Positions 46,718-54,746 of a stretch of DNA of 64,000 nucleotides are shown piece by piece. The stretch's first letter is position 1, and each line of letters begins with the position of its first letter. Source of the stretch: Deltaproteobacteria bacterium (GTDB lineage: Bacteria; UBA10199; JACPAL01; GCA-016699445); contig CP064976.1 in the NCBI GenBank assembly GCA_016699445.1, positions 2,170,001 to 2,234,000 on the forward strand, read 5' to 3'. The position numbers and the translations under genes are program-made. The notes under the pieces are model-generated. The model was given only the letters and a program-made list of their open reading frames with translations. It searched no databases and was not told the DNA's origin.

Positions 46718-46752
46718 GAACCGGCACGACTCGTTAAAGTCACAGGATTTTA

Positions 46753-46986
46753 CAACGATCCAACGGTTTCCCGATGGGTTGGACTATCTCTTCTCGCCAG
46801 AGGCGAGCTGGGCGCTAAATGAGAGGTTATTGTCGAGCACTCACTCTCTAGTCTCTACACCTTCTGCAGTACCAATGGCTCCCTGCAGCTCGGCTCGGGA
46901 TTGTCATATTTCTTAAAGAAACTTAGAGTTCCCCGAATTCACCCAGTGCTTGTTTTCGTGTTGCCACGAAACAGACCCTGTTCTTG
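46753..46986 (-). ncRNA. Group I intron in tRNA-Leu (subgroup IC3-like), 234 nt
   Basis: The conserved strands are present in order: P (AATTCGGGGAAC, 46940-46928), Q (GACAATCCCGAGCC, 46905-46892), R (GGTGTAGAGACTA, 46861-46849) and S (AGAGATAGTCC, 46791-46781). The 5' exon ends in U after GGAC. An internal guide GGUCU near the start pairs with exon GGACU, giving the splice-site U-G pair, and the intron ends in G. It has no internal ORF. Splicing is predicted, not shown. Confidence 0.85.
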
Positions 46987-47022
46987 AGTCCTGTGTGTCT
47001 ACCAATTCCACCACCCGGGCTC

Positions 47023-47694
47023 TTACAAAATAACGGTGCAGCTCTTACCCCAACCTTTTCTTGATGCAATGCATTTTTTCGCTAAGATAAATTTCCTATT
47101 GAGATGGATAGAGAGAGGATCTTTAAAATAGGTTTCTAAACAAATACAACTAGCGGCAATTTTACCGAATTTAAGTACATAGAAAGTATATTTTGAATGA
47201 TTCTTGTCGTGAATCTTTCCGCGTGCTTTCATCTGCTGAACAATGCGTTCAGATAACCAAACTAAAAATAATTTTGATCCTGAAGTGATTCGTAGTGACC
47301 ATTGTTCATTTCCATTCGTTGGGTGTTTCCAGTTTCTTAAACCACCATCCCCATCAATCACACCCCTCAAAAAATCGTGAAAATAAGCTTCTGGGATTTT
47401 TAGTGCGCTAATTGTTTTAGATTTATTTGGAGTCAAGCCGATTGAAATAAGAAAATTGTAGAAACCGACAGATCCAATTTGAATATGGTGCGCAACACTT
47501 CCTTTACTGTTCTTTTTAGGAGATATCTTTTGTGGGAGGCCAGTCTTCTTTTTTACTAACTTCAAGAAAGAAAAATCTTTAGATGTAATATCAATGTGAC
47601 GACGGTCTTTGCTGAGAGATCCGTCACTGGTGATTAATCCAACTAAATACCAAAGCTTATCAGGATTTAGATTTTGCCACTGGAACTTAGGCAT
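47023..47694 (-). CDS. Free-standing LAGLIDADG homing endonuclease
   Basis: 223 residues with two LAGLIDADG helices, LVGLITSDG (residues 17-25) and FLRGVIDGDGG (108-118), each ending in the metal-binding Asp, so it would act as a monomer. A longer reading frame upstream runs through tRNA-Cys and is rejected; ATG 47694 lies 10 bases beyond the tRNA. The stop codon ends two bases before the intron-bearing tRNA-Leu. It is not inside the intron. It may cut intron-less tRNA-Leu alleles and so spread the intron (inference). Confidence 0.85.
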   Translation of the reverse strand: MPKFQWQNLNPDKLWYLVGLITSDGSLSKDRRHIDITSKDFSFLKLVKKKTGLPQKISPKKNSKGSVAHHIQIGSVGFYNFLISIGLTPNKSKTISALKIPEAYFHDFLRGVIDGDGGLRNWKHPTNGNEQWSLRITSGSKLFLVWLSERIVQQMKARGKIHDKNHSKYTFYVLKFGKIAASCICLETYFKDPLSIHLNRKFILAKKCIASRKGWGKSCTVIL

Positions 47695-47704
47695 AGAAAA
47701 AATG

Positions 47705-47776
47705 AGGCACGGGCGGGAATCGAACCCGCGGATAGAAGTTTTGCAGACTTCCGCCTTACCACTTGGCCACCGTGCC
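47705..47776 (-). tRNA. tRNA-Cys(GCA)
   Basis: 72 bases folding as a cloverleaf: acceptor GGCACGG with CCGTGCC, D-loop GCCAAGTGGTAAGGC, anticodon loop CTGCAAA with GCA, T-arm GCGGGTTCGATTCCCGC, and discriminator U as expected for tRNA-Cys. CCA is not encoded. Confidence 0.96.
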
Positions 47777-47865
47777 ATTCCTTAAAAGGAATCTGCCACT
47801 ATTATTTCTTTAGAACTTGAGTCAACCTTCGTTTTGTACAAGAGGCCCAAAACTGGAAAAAAACT

Positions 47866-48293
47866 ATGAGATACTTAGGCCTCGATGTTGGGACGAAAAC
47901 AATTGGAATTGCTGTCAGTGACGGGATGGGCTGGACAGCTCAAGGCGTCACGACTCTTCTGAGAAAAAATTATCAAGCCGACTCTGCAGATCTGGAAAAA
48001 CTGATTGTGGAGTACGAAGTTCAAGCCTTGGTGGTTGGTCTTCCTTTGAGTATGAATGGGGAAGAGGGGCCTCAGGCTCAGTTTGTCAAAAAGACCATGG
48101 ATGAGCTTTTAAAGCTGATGAAGCCGATTCCGATTCATTATTGGGATGAACGTTTGTCGACAGCTGCAGCTGAAAGATCACTATTGGAGGCAGATCTTTC
48201 TCGTGAGAAACGAAAAAAGTGATAAATAAGATGGCTGCTGTGTTTATTTTGCAGGGTTTTTTGGATTCTCAATCCACAAGCGGGTCATTTTAG
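47866..48293 (+). CDS. ruvX: Holliday-junction resolvase-like RuvX/YqgF, C-terminal frameshift
   Basis: The RNase H-like fold starts GLDVGTKTIGIAVSD (first catalytic Asp), with VVGLPLSMNG and DERLSTAAA. YqgF processes pre-16S rRNA and has Holliday-junction activity in some species. The frame stops at 48222 after REKRKK. One extra A in the A6 run at about 48213-48218 continues as VINKMAAVFILQGFLDS, the family C-terminus, to TAG 48291-48293 and a normal 142 residues. It lies 9 bases before mltG. Confidence 0.9.
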
Positions 48294-48302
48294 GAGGTTG
48301 TT

Positions 48303-49304
48303 TTGAAGAAAATTTTGAGATGGTTTGGGGTGATGGTGGTTATTGTCAGTATTTTTGCGGGCGTTTTGATTGTGAATCTTTTTTTCTTTTTGGAAACTCC
48401 TTCAGGAGAGAGCAATGTAAGTCTTCGATTTGAAAAAGGAACATCTGTTAACGAAATTGTCAGTAAGCTTGAGAAGAGTCAGGTGATTTCCAATATTCCT
48501 TTTTTTAAAGCCTATGTCTGGTTTACGGGAACAGGGAGCAGCTTAAGAGCCGGTGAATATATTTTTCCTCCACATCAGACTCCTAGAGATGTGTTGTCGC
48601 GTTTGCTCAAAGGTGATTTTGCCACACATAAAGTGACCATTCCTGAAGGCTGGACGGCACGTCAGATCGCTATTCATCTGGCAGGTTTGGACCTTGTGGA
48701 CCCTAGGGCTTTTTTACTCAAATGCATTGATCAAAATTTTATCAAGTCTTTGGGTCTTCATGTACCAACCTTAGAAGGCTATCTCTATCCAGATACGTAT
48801 GAAATTTATAAGCCCAAAGATGAAGAAGAAGTAATCCGCAAAATGGTGGAGCGTTTTAAAGAAGTGTATATCAAAAATTTTGCCGGACAAGAGTCACATA
48901 TTGGTTTGCCGATAGAAAGTGTCATTACATTGGCTTCGATTGTTGAAAAAGAAACAGGAAATGCTTCTGAGAGACCTATTATCGCTTCTGTTTTTCTCAA
49001 TCGTCTGAAGAAAAATATGCCTTTGGCCAGTGACCCGACTATTATTTATAGTATCGCTGACTTTAATGGAAACCTTACGCGGGCAGATCTCGAACGTCCT
49101 GGCCCTTATAATTCTTATTTGAATGTCGGTCTCCCCCCAACCCCTATTTGCAGTCCGGGCAAAGAAGCCATTCAAGCTGTCTTAAATCCTCTTCAGACAA
49201 ACTATCTTTTCTTTGTCTCTCGCAATGATGGGACCCATCAGTTTTCTGAGACAGAAGATCAGCATTTTGCTGCGGTTAGAAAATACCAGCAGTCGAAAAA
49301 CTAG
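48303..49304 (+). CDS. mltG: Endolytic murein transglycosylase MltG
   Basis: 333 residues from TTG 48303, set by GGAGG at 48293-48297. One N-terminal membrane helix (FGVMVVIVSIFAGVLIVNLFF) is followed by a LysM-like region and the YceG domain with EGYLYPDTY and catalytic Glu in ASIVEKETG. C-terminal NVGLPPTPICSPG and FVSRNDGTHQFS are typical. MltG cleaves nascent glycan strands and sets chain length. It probably shares a transcript with ruvX, a common bacterial pairing. Confidence 0.94.
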   Translation: MKKILRWFGVMVVIVSIFAGVLIVNLFFFLETPSGESNVSLRFEKGTSVNEIVSKLEKSQVISNIPFFKAYVWFTGTGSSLRAGEYIFPPHQTPRDVLSRLLKGDFATHKVTIPEGWTARQIAIHLAGLDLVDPRAFLLKCIDQNFIKSLGLHVPTLEGYLYPDTYEIYKPKDEEEVIRKMVERFKEVYIKNFAGQESHIGLPIESVITLASIVEKETGNASERPIIASVFLNRLKKNMPLASDPTIIYSIADFNGNLTRADLERPGPYNSYLNVGLPPTPICSPGKEAIQAVLNPLQTNYLFFVSRNDGTHQFSETEDQHFAAVRKYQQSKN

Positions 49305-49388
49305 CCTGCATTTTTTTCGAAACTTTACCCCATGTCCATTTCTCAGATGGAATAAATCATGATCGTTTTTACGGGCATTTTTGACAAA

Positions 49389-50240
49389 TTATTTCATGAA
49401 AAGGTATCCTCGCACATCTTGTCTTTCATGAAGGAAGCTATTTGCCTCCTGTGGATCCATCACAAACAAAGCTGTCGCTAGTGGACTGGCAATAAATGAG
49501 TGATTGGCGATCACAGTTGTGCTCCACCATGAGTATGGTGTTTTTCTTTTTCCGATTCGAGGATCAACGATGTGTGCGCCTCTCTCATAGAGTCCTGAGG
49601 TAGAGATGGCCTGATTGTGAAGAGTGATGGGGTTTGCGCAAGGCCCTGGATGGGCGTCAGGGCATTTGATAAAAACTTTCCACGTGCCGGCCGCATAAAT
49701 ATCGCCGGCATTAATGAGGAAATTTCGAAAGCCTTGTTTTCTTAAAATCAACACCATCCGATCGATAATGTAGCCTTTGGCGATACTGGAAACACCAATC
49801 ATCATTTTCTTTTGACTCAATCGCGCTAATCCTAGTTCTGGAATCAGCTCAACATCCTGATAAGAAATTTTTTGATTTTTCGAAGCCCAGGTCACATCAA
49901 AAGCACCATGAGTCATCTCTGAAATCTCATGAGCTTTTAGAAGAATCGTCATGAGGTCTTTTCCGATGGGGACCCAGACAAGGGGATGCTGATTGAGTCG
50001 TGTGGCATCACTTTTAGGCTGCCATTCACTGACAGTTTTATTGAGTCGATTCACTTCCTGAAAAGCGCTTTCCATCGCGTGGTAAGCTTTTTGTTTTTGA
50101 GATGTTTTTAGGGTGATGGAAACAGGAACATCACCCATCAAAACTTGTGTGCGTTGAAAAGTAGAAGAGAAAGCAAGCGAGGGGATAAAAAAGAAAAGTA
50201 GAAAACTAATTTCTGGAAAAAATTGTTTTAGAATTTTCAT
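49389..50240 (-). CDS. apbE: ApbE-family FAD:protein FMN transferase
   Basis: 283 residues with an export signal (FLLFFFIPSLAFS). ApbE attaches FMN to Thr residues of exported or membrane flavoproteins such as NqrC/RnfG. Motifs: LNQHPLVWVPIG, HGAFDVTW, SSIAKGYIID, FLINAGDIYAAGTW, STSGLYERGAHIVDPR. The usual GGD is here AGD, and DVGG is GVSS, modest departures. No lipobox is visible. The target flavoprotein is not in the window. It overlaps the upstream gene by 35 bases. Confidence 0.88.
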   Translation of the reverse strand: MKILKQFFPEISFLLFFFIPSLAFSSTFQRTQVLMGDVPVSITLKTSQKQKAYHAMESAFQEVNRLNKTVSEWQPKSDATRLNQHPLVWVPIGKDLMTILLKAHEISEMTHGAFDVTWASKNQKISYQDVELIPELGLARLSQKKMMIGVSSIAKGYIIDRMVLILRKQGFRNFLINAGDIYAAGTWKVFIKCPDAHPGPCANPITLHNQAISTSGLYERGAHIVDPRIGKRKTPYSWWSTTVIANHSFIASPLATALFVMDPQEANSFLHERQDVRGYLFMK

Positions 50241-51765
50241 GATCTGTATTGTCCCATTCAGCTTCTGAGGGTGAAAGATCGACAGGTTGGTGGCGATTGT
50301 CAGGGGTTTGGATAAGTCCTCTGTAGGTTTGTGTCAAAAGACTTCTCAGGGTATCGATCCAGCGTTGTTGAGGTTGGTAAAGATTTTTCAATAGACCAAA
50401 ATTCATTTTCTCAGGATCTGAAGTTTCTGTAGATTGATCTCTGTCGTAAAGTCTTAAATGGTTTCCCAATGCCTCACAGAGCTTAACAAGATCATTTTCA
50501 TTACTGATCTTTAACTCATCTTCGTCTGTTGATGTTGGGTTATCGAAATCTATATCGGGGAAAAGTGATGCTAAAATGGATTGAGCTGCGTTGAGCCAAT
50601 CTTCAACTTCTGTTGTTTCATGAATAATCTCATTCATGCGAATGGCCATGGAGAAAATTTCAAAAGGATTGTCTATTAGAAACCATTCTTGGCACGCTGC
50701 CAGAGCGGCAAATTGTGCTGTGATGACTTCATGAGGTGTGTCACTTAAGATGTCTCCATCAGAGAGCATGTTGTTTAAGAAGATACTGTCTTTCTGGATA
50801 GCCTTAATGGCTTCTGGGGGTAATAGAACAAAGAGTTCTTCTGGTGAGAGATACGTTTTGAGAACTGTCATAAGATCGCAAAGAACAAAAAGTTGTGTGA
50901 TGTGTTGATCTCTGACTTTTTCGGAAATCTCTCCAACTTTTTGAATGATCGCCTTAAAGAGATCATCGAAGATTCTTCCAGTTATAGGTCCCAAGTCAGT
51001 ACCCACTCCTTGAGAGATAATTTGGATATAGCGAAGCACATTAGGCTTAATCTCAAGGAGATTTTGAGATAATGCAGTTTGAAAGTATTTACTATGAACG
51101 ACATGTAGCTTTTCTAAAAGACGAAAATTGTTTTTCAAGACAGGTTTGCACCCTCTTCGGAAATTAAAAAGAAAGAGGAGAGCTGATAGGTCTGGATTAT
51201 CGATACTAATGGAGGCGGCTGCTGCTAAGCGTGCTGATACATCCTCGATGAATCGATCTATCGTGGATGCTTGATCAGAATTTAAAACCAGAAGGTTAAG
51301 TTCCTCCAGACGACTATAGAGAATAGAGTGAACATCTTCCAGGTCAGTTGTTGCTAACCCGACCAAGACTTCATTGAGGGTTTCGGGATGATGAGTGGGT
51401 AGTGAGTCAATAATATCCAGATAGTTACTGATTAATTGTTCTCTTTGTCGATAATTCCAGGTTGGACTGGTAAAGAGTCTCCGACAAGCTGCTGCTACAC
51501 TAAAGCGAGCTTCTTCAGAAGGAGGCTCAGGGCTTTTGGATTTTTTGGCAAAGTCGCTGACTTGATTCAGTAAGAGAAGTTTTTTTTGAGGATTTGATAG
51601 AAAGGCTTCTATTGTCTTGAGCAAGGGCTCTGGAGCTTGCCGTATAGACGTCTGAAAAGCATCACCGCAAGAATGTGGTAATTTTTCAGGTGGTATAGGG
51701 AGAACAGATATTGTGCTTGTTGTTACAACAGTTAATCTTGATGATATGTCTAAAGGTCTTGTCAT
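50206..51765 (-). CDS. Hypothetical helical protein, 519 aa
   Basis: No recognised family. The protein is mainly amphipathic helices, Leu-rich and acidic, without a signal peptide. The N-terminus is Ser/Thr/Pro-rich (SRLTVVTTSTISVLPIPPE). Stretches such as FNFRRGCKPVLKNNFRLL and ALSQNLLEIKPNVLRYIQII could form a helical-repeat solenoid. Its 3' end overlaps apbE by 35 bases, which may mean co-transcription. It resembles in style, not in visible sequence, the other orphan proteins at the window ends. Confidence 0.55.
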   Translation of the reverse strand: MTRPLDISSRLTVVTTSTISVLPIPPEKLPHSCGDAFQTSIRQAPEPLLKTIEAFLSNPQKKLLLLNQVSDFAKKSKSPEPPSEEARFSVAAACRRLFTSPTWNYRQREQLISNYLDIIDSLPTHHPETLNEVLVGLATTDLEDVHSILYSRLEELNLLVLNSDQASTIDRFIEDVSARLAAAASISIDNPDLSALLFLFNFRRGCKPVLKNNFRLLEKLHVVHSKYFQTALSQNLLEIKPNVLRYIQIISQGVGTDLGPITGRIFDDLFKAIIQKVGEISEKVRDQHITQLFVLCDLMTVLKTYLSPEELFVLLPPEAIKAIQKDSIFLNNMLSDGDILSDTPHEVITAQFAALAACQEWFLIDNPFEIFSMAIRMNEIIHETTEVEDWLNAAQSILASLFPDIDFDNPTSTDEDELKISNENDLVKLCEALGNHLRLYDRDQSTETSDPEKMNFGLLKNLYQPQQRWIDTLRSLLTQTYRGLIQTPDNRHQPVDLSPSEAEWDNTDHENSKTIFSRN

Positions 51766-51865
51766 AGAAATCAGTCTGGTATCGTCTTATGTACAGAAAA
51801 GTTGTCAGTTATTCATAGTTTTTTATGGAGTGTAAAAATGATGTTTTGGATCATGCTTTGAGAGG

Positions 51866-51894
51866 TTGACAGGCCCCTTAGGCCCTCGTTAGGT
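51866..51894 (+). promoter_or_regulatory. Possible sigma-70 promoter of the crotonase gene
   Basis: TTGACA at 51866-51871, 17 bases, then TTAGGT at 51889-51894. The -35 box is perfect, the -10 box poor. AAGGAGG follows at 51910-51916 before the ATG. Confidence 0.35.
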
Positions 51895-51919
51895 GCTCCC
51901 GCACCCTTAAGGAGGGACT

Positions 51920-52702
51920 ATGTCTTTTAATTTTTTATTAACGGAAACAACCGATGGCATTGCCAAGGTAACGATTAACCGCGAAAAGGCCATGAATGCC
52001 TTAAATCCTGATGTTTTGAAGGAAATTCGCGACTGCTTCACGGCTCTTTCAGCAGATGCCAGTGTCCGTGTGGTTATTGTGACGGGAGCTGGTGAAAAGG
52101 CTTTTGTGGCAGGAGCTGATATTGCGGCCATGAGTAGCATGACACCTCAAGATGCTTTGGAGTTTGGTAAGTTGGGTCATTCCGCTATGGATGCCGTCGA
52201 TCAATGTTCAAAACCTGTTATCGCTGCGGTGAATGGTTTTTGCCTCGGTGGTGGTATGGAGCTCGCTCTCTCCTGTGACTTTATGTACGTTTCGGAAAAA
52301 GCCAAATTAGGATTACCTGAAGTAAATTTAGGACTTTTCCCAGGTTGGGGTGGGACTCAACGTTTAGCGCGTCTTGTTGGTAAAGGCCGCGCTAAAGAAA
52401 TGATTTTTTCAGCAAAAATTATTTCAGCACAAGAAGCTTTTGAAGCCGGTATCGCCAACAAAATCTGTAAGCCTGAAGATCTTTTAAATGATGTTCAAGC
52501 AGTGGCTGTAGAAATCACTAAGAAAGCTCCCGTCGCCGTATCTTTGGCTAAGAAAACGTTGCATCAAGGTTTTGATATGCCTTTAGCTCAAGGTTTGGAT
52601 TTAGAAAAGAACACGTTTGCAAAATGTTTTGAAACACAAGACTTAAAAGAAGGCCTCGCGGCCTTTTTGGAAAAACGCGCTGCTAATTTTAAAGGAAACT
52701 AA
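51920..52702 (+). CDS. Enoyl-CoA hydratase / crotonase family protein
   Basis: 260 residues of crotonase fold: NREKAMNALNPDVL, the oxyanion loops AGADIAAM and CLGGGMELALSCDF, and the Glu pair in GLPEVNLGLFPGWGGTQRLARLVG (the two catalytic Glu positions are filled). It hydrates trans-2-enoyl-CoA in fatty-acid or branched-chain amino-acid breakdown. AAGGAGG precedes the ATG. Its stop codon abuts the first palindromic intergenic element, which leads into the acyl-CoA dehydrogenase gene. Confidence 0.93.
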   Translation: MSFNFLLTETTDGIAKVTINREKAMNALNPDVLKEIRDCFTALSADASVRVVIVTGAGEKAFVAGADIAAMSSMTPQDALEFGKLGHSAMDAVDQCSKPVIAAVNGFCLGGGMELALSCDFMYVSEKAKLGLPEVNLGLFPGWGGTQRLARLVGKGRAKEMIFSAKIISAQEAFEAGIANKICKPEDLLNDVQAVAVEITKKAPVAVSLAKKTLHQGFDMPLAQGLDLEKNTFAKCFETQDLKEGLAAFLEKRAANFKGN

Positions 52703-52815
52703 CCCCCACCACCGCCTTCGGCGGAGCCTCCCCCATAAATGAGGGAGGCCACTAAGGACCCTCCCTTTTTAGGGGAGGGAATTTGAGATAAACGAAGGTA
52801 TATGAGGGTGGGGTA
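52703..52815. repeat. Palindromic intergenic element, copy 1
   Basis: 113 bases beginning CCCCCACC immediately after the crotonase stop and ending GGTGGGGTA. Three internal hairpins: CCGCC-TTC-GGCGG, CCTCCCCC...GAGGGAGG and CCCTCCCTTTTTAGGGGAGGG-type. The right end (TAGGAGA) supplies the ribosome-binding site of the next gene. Confidence 0.85.
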
Positions 52816-52825
52816 GGAGATAAAC

Positions 52826-53968
52826 ATGGACTTCAAATTATCCGACGAACAGAAAATGATTCAAAACATGGCTCGTGACTTCGCTCAAAAAGAAGTTGCG
52901 CCTAAAGCCATGGAGCTCGATCACAAAAGTGAATTTCCAGCGATTCATCTCAAAAAGATGGCGGAGCTGGGATTGATGGGGATGATGGTTCCGACCGAGT
53001 TTGGAGGATCCGGACTCGATGCGGTTTCGTATGTATTGGCTTTGGAAGAAATTTCTGCGGCCTGTGCATCGACAGCGGTAACGATGTCTGTGAATAATTC
53101 ACTCTACTGTGGACCGATTGTTAAATTTGGAACTCAAGCCCAAAAAGAAAAGTATGTGACACCTTTTGCCAGCGGACAAAAGCTGGGTGCTTATGCTTTA
53201 TCAGAGCCTGGAACAGGTTCGGATGCAGCCAATCAAAAAACAACCGCTAAAAAAGTGGGTAATAAATGGATTTTGAATGGTCGTAAAAACTTCATCACCA
53301 ACGGACCTAATGCAGATGCGATGGTGGTGTATGCGATGAACGATCCTGAAAAGAAGCACAAAGGGATTTCGTGCTTTATTGTTGAAAAAAACTTCCCTGG
53401 ATTTTCAGTTGGAAAAGTTGAAAAAAAATTAGGCATCTGTGCCTCAAGTACTTCTGAAATTGTTTTGGATAACTGTGAAGTGCCAGAGGAAAACGTGTTG
53501 GGTGAGATTGGTAAGGGTTTTACGATTGCCATGGATACACTCGATAATGGACGTATCGGCATTGCCACTCAAGCAGTTGGTATTGCTCGCGCGGCTTTAG
53601 AGCAGGCGACGAGCTATTCTAAAGTGCGAGAAGCTTTTGGTCAGGCTATTTCTGAATTTCAAGCCATCCAACATTTTATTGCCGACATGGCCACACAAAC
53701 AGACGCGGCCCGCATGCTCGTTTGGCGCGCAGCTTGGATGAAAGATGCAGGACTCAACATCAACCGTGAAGCTGCGATGGCAAAACTTTTTGCCTCAGAA
53801 GTTTGTGGTTTTGTGACGAATAAAGCTGTCCAAATTCACGGGGGTTATGGTTACATTAAGGAATATCCTGTGGAACGTTTGTTCCGTGATGCGAAGATTA
53901 CAGAAATTTATGAAGGTACGAGCGAAATTCAGAGACTTGTGATCGCTCGGAGTGTTTTGAAGGGTTAA
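52826..53968 (+). CDS. Acyl-CoA dehydrogenase
   Basis: 380 residues with the flavin-dependent dehydrogenase signatures: ALSEPGTGSDAA, NGRKNFITNG, FGQAISEFQAIQHF and a C-terminal IHGGYGYIKEYPVERLFRDAKITEIYEGTSEIQ. Glu in YEGTSE is the catalytic base of the short/branched-chain groups. It makes trans-enoyl-CoA from acyl-CoA, passing electrons to ETF. Context with crotonase and methylmalonyl-CoA mutase points to branched-chain or propionate-yielding oxidation. Confidence 0.95.
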   Translation: MDFKLSDEQKMIQNMARDFAQKEVAPKAMELDHKSEFPAIHLKKMAELGLMGMMVPTEFGGSGLDAVSYVLALEEISAACASTAVTMSVNNSLYCGPIVKFGTQAQKEKYVTPFASGQKLGAYALSEPGTGSDAANQKTTAKKVGNKWILNGRKNFITNGPNADAMVVYAMNDPEKKHKGISCFIVEKNFPGFSVGKVEKKLGICASSTSEIVLDNCEVPEENVLGEIGKGFTIAMDTLDNGRIGIATQAVGIARAALEQATSYSKVREAFGQAISEFQAIQHFIADMATQTDAARMLVWRAAWMKDAGLNINREAAMAKLFASEVCGFVTNKAVQIHGGYGYIKEYPVERLFRDAKITEIYEGTSEIQRLVIARSVLKG

Positions 53969-53995
53969 GTTTCAACGTATTAAAAAGGAGTCTTT

Positions 53996-54744
53996 ATGAA
54001 AAACAAAATAAAAAGTCTTGGGCTCGTTTCAGCTACTTTGCTGAGCGTCGCCTTTTATCAACAACAGGCCCCGCTGGGTGCGGTGGGGGTGGTGGCGCTT
54101 CAACTATTGATACATCCGCTTCAGCGAGTGTAGAGCAAAGGCAACAAGTCGCTCTTCAAATTATATCTAACTTGGGTAGTAGTTCTTCAACAAACCCTGC
54201 GGGTTTATTATTAGGTTCTGATGCTCCTGCTTTAACTTTGGATACAACAGTTGCTGTACCTTGTGATTCAGGCTCAGCGACAATTGTTGTGAATCCAGGA
54301 ACTCCAACAGCTATTACTTATGATCACTGCCGTTTTGGAGATTATACTATTGATGGTTTGGCCACGATCACAACGACGAGTTTACATCATACCACCATTA
54401 CTTATACTAATGTGACTTATTCGACCACCAGTTGTGGAGCTTATGGTTTGAATGGCACAATTGGCATTGATTCTTCAGCAGCTTCAACAACTACGTTTTT
54501 ACCTGTGACTGTGACTTATGGTTTAAGCACACAACGTGGTGGAAGTGTTGGAACCATTACAGGAACAGTGACACATAATACCGGTGATACTTTGTCAGGT
54601 AACATGAATGTGACCAATCCTAATTTTACCTGCAACTACAGCAACACAGCTCTTACATGTCCTGCTTTGACTTCAGCCTGCAGCTTGTCTTCAGCTAGCT
54701 TGTGTAATGGAAATGATTTTCGAACGGATATTTGCTCTCTCTAA
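53996..54744 (+). CDS. Predicted lipoprotein with one frameshift
   Basis: From ATG 53996 (AAGGAG at 53985-53990) the leader reads MKNKIKSLGLVSATLLSVAF and then breaks at TTTT 54053-54056. One added T gives LSTTGPAGC, a lipobox-like site, then GGGGGAS and a Thr/Ser-rich mature domain of about 210 residues. That domain has repeated TYTNVTYS/ITGTVTHN-type strands and several Cys (CDSG, CNYSN, CPAL, CNGND, DICSL). No family is recognised. It ends two bases before the mutase start. Probably an outer-membrane lipoprotein. Confidence 0.7.
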
Positions 54745-54746
54745 AA

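Larger units (their letters stand above)
46701..47020 (-). tRNA. tRNA-Leu(UAA), interrupted by a group I intron
   Basis: Exon 1 (47020-46987) holds the acceptor GCCCGGG, D-arm TGGTGGAATTGGTAGACAC and anticodon-stem CAGGA. Exon 2 (46752-46701) supplies TAA as anticodon, stem TCCTG, a long class II variable arm, T-loop TTCGATT and acceptor CCCGGGC with discriminator A. CCA is not encoded. Joined, the loop reads CUUAAAA. The 3' end is the island attachment site (46704-46717). Confidence 0.9.

Noticed and set aside
47023..47778. Longer endonuclease reading frame beginning at 47778
   Set aside because: The extra N-terminal 28 codons are simply a translation of tRNA-Cys; ATG 47694 lies just beyond the tRNA.
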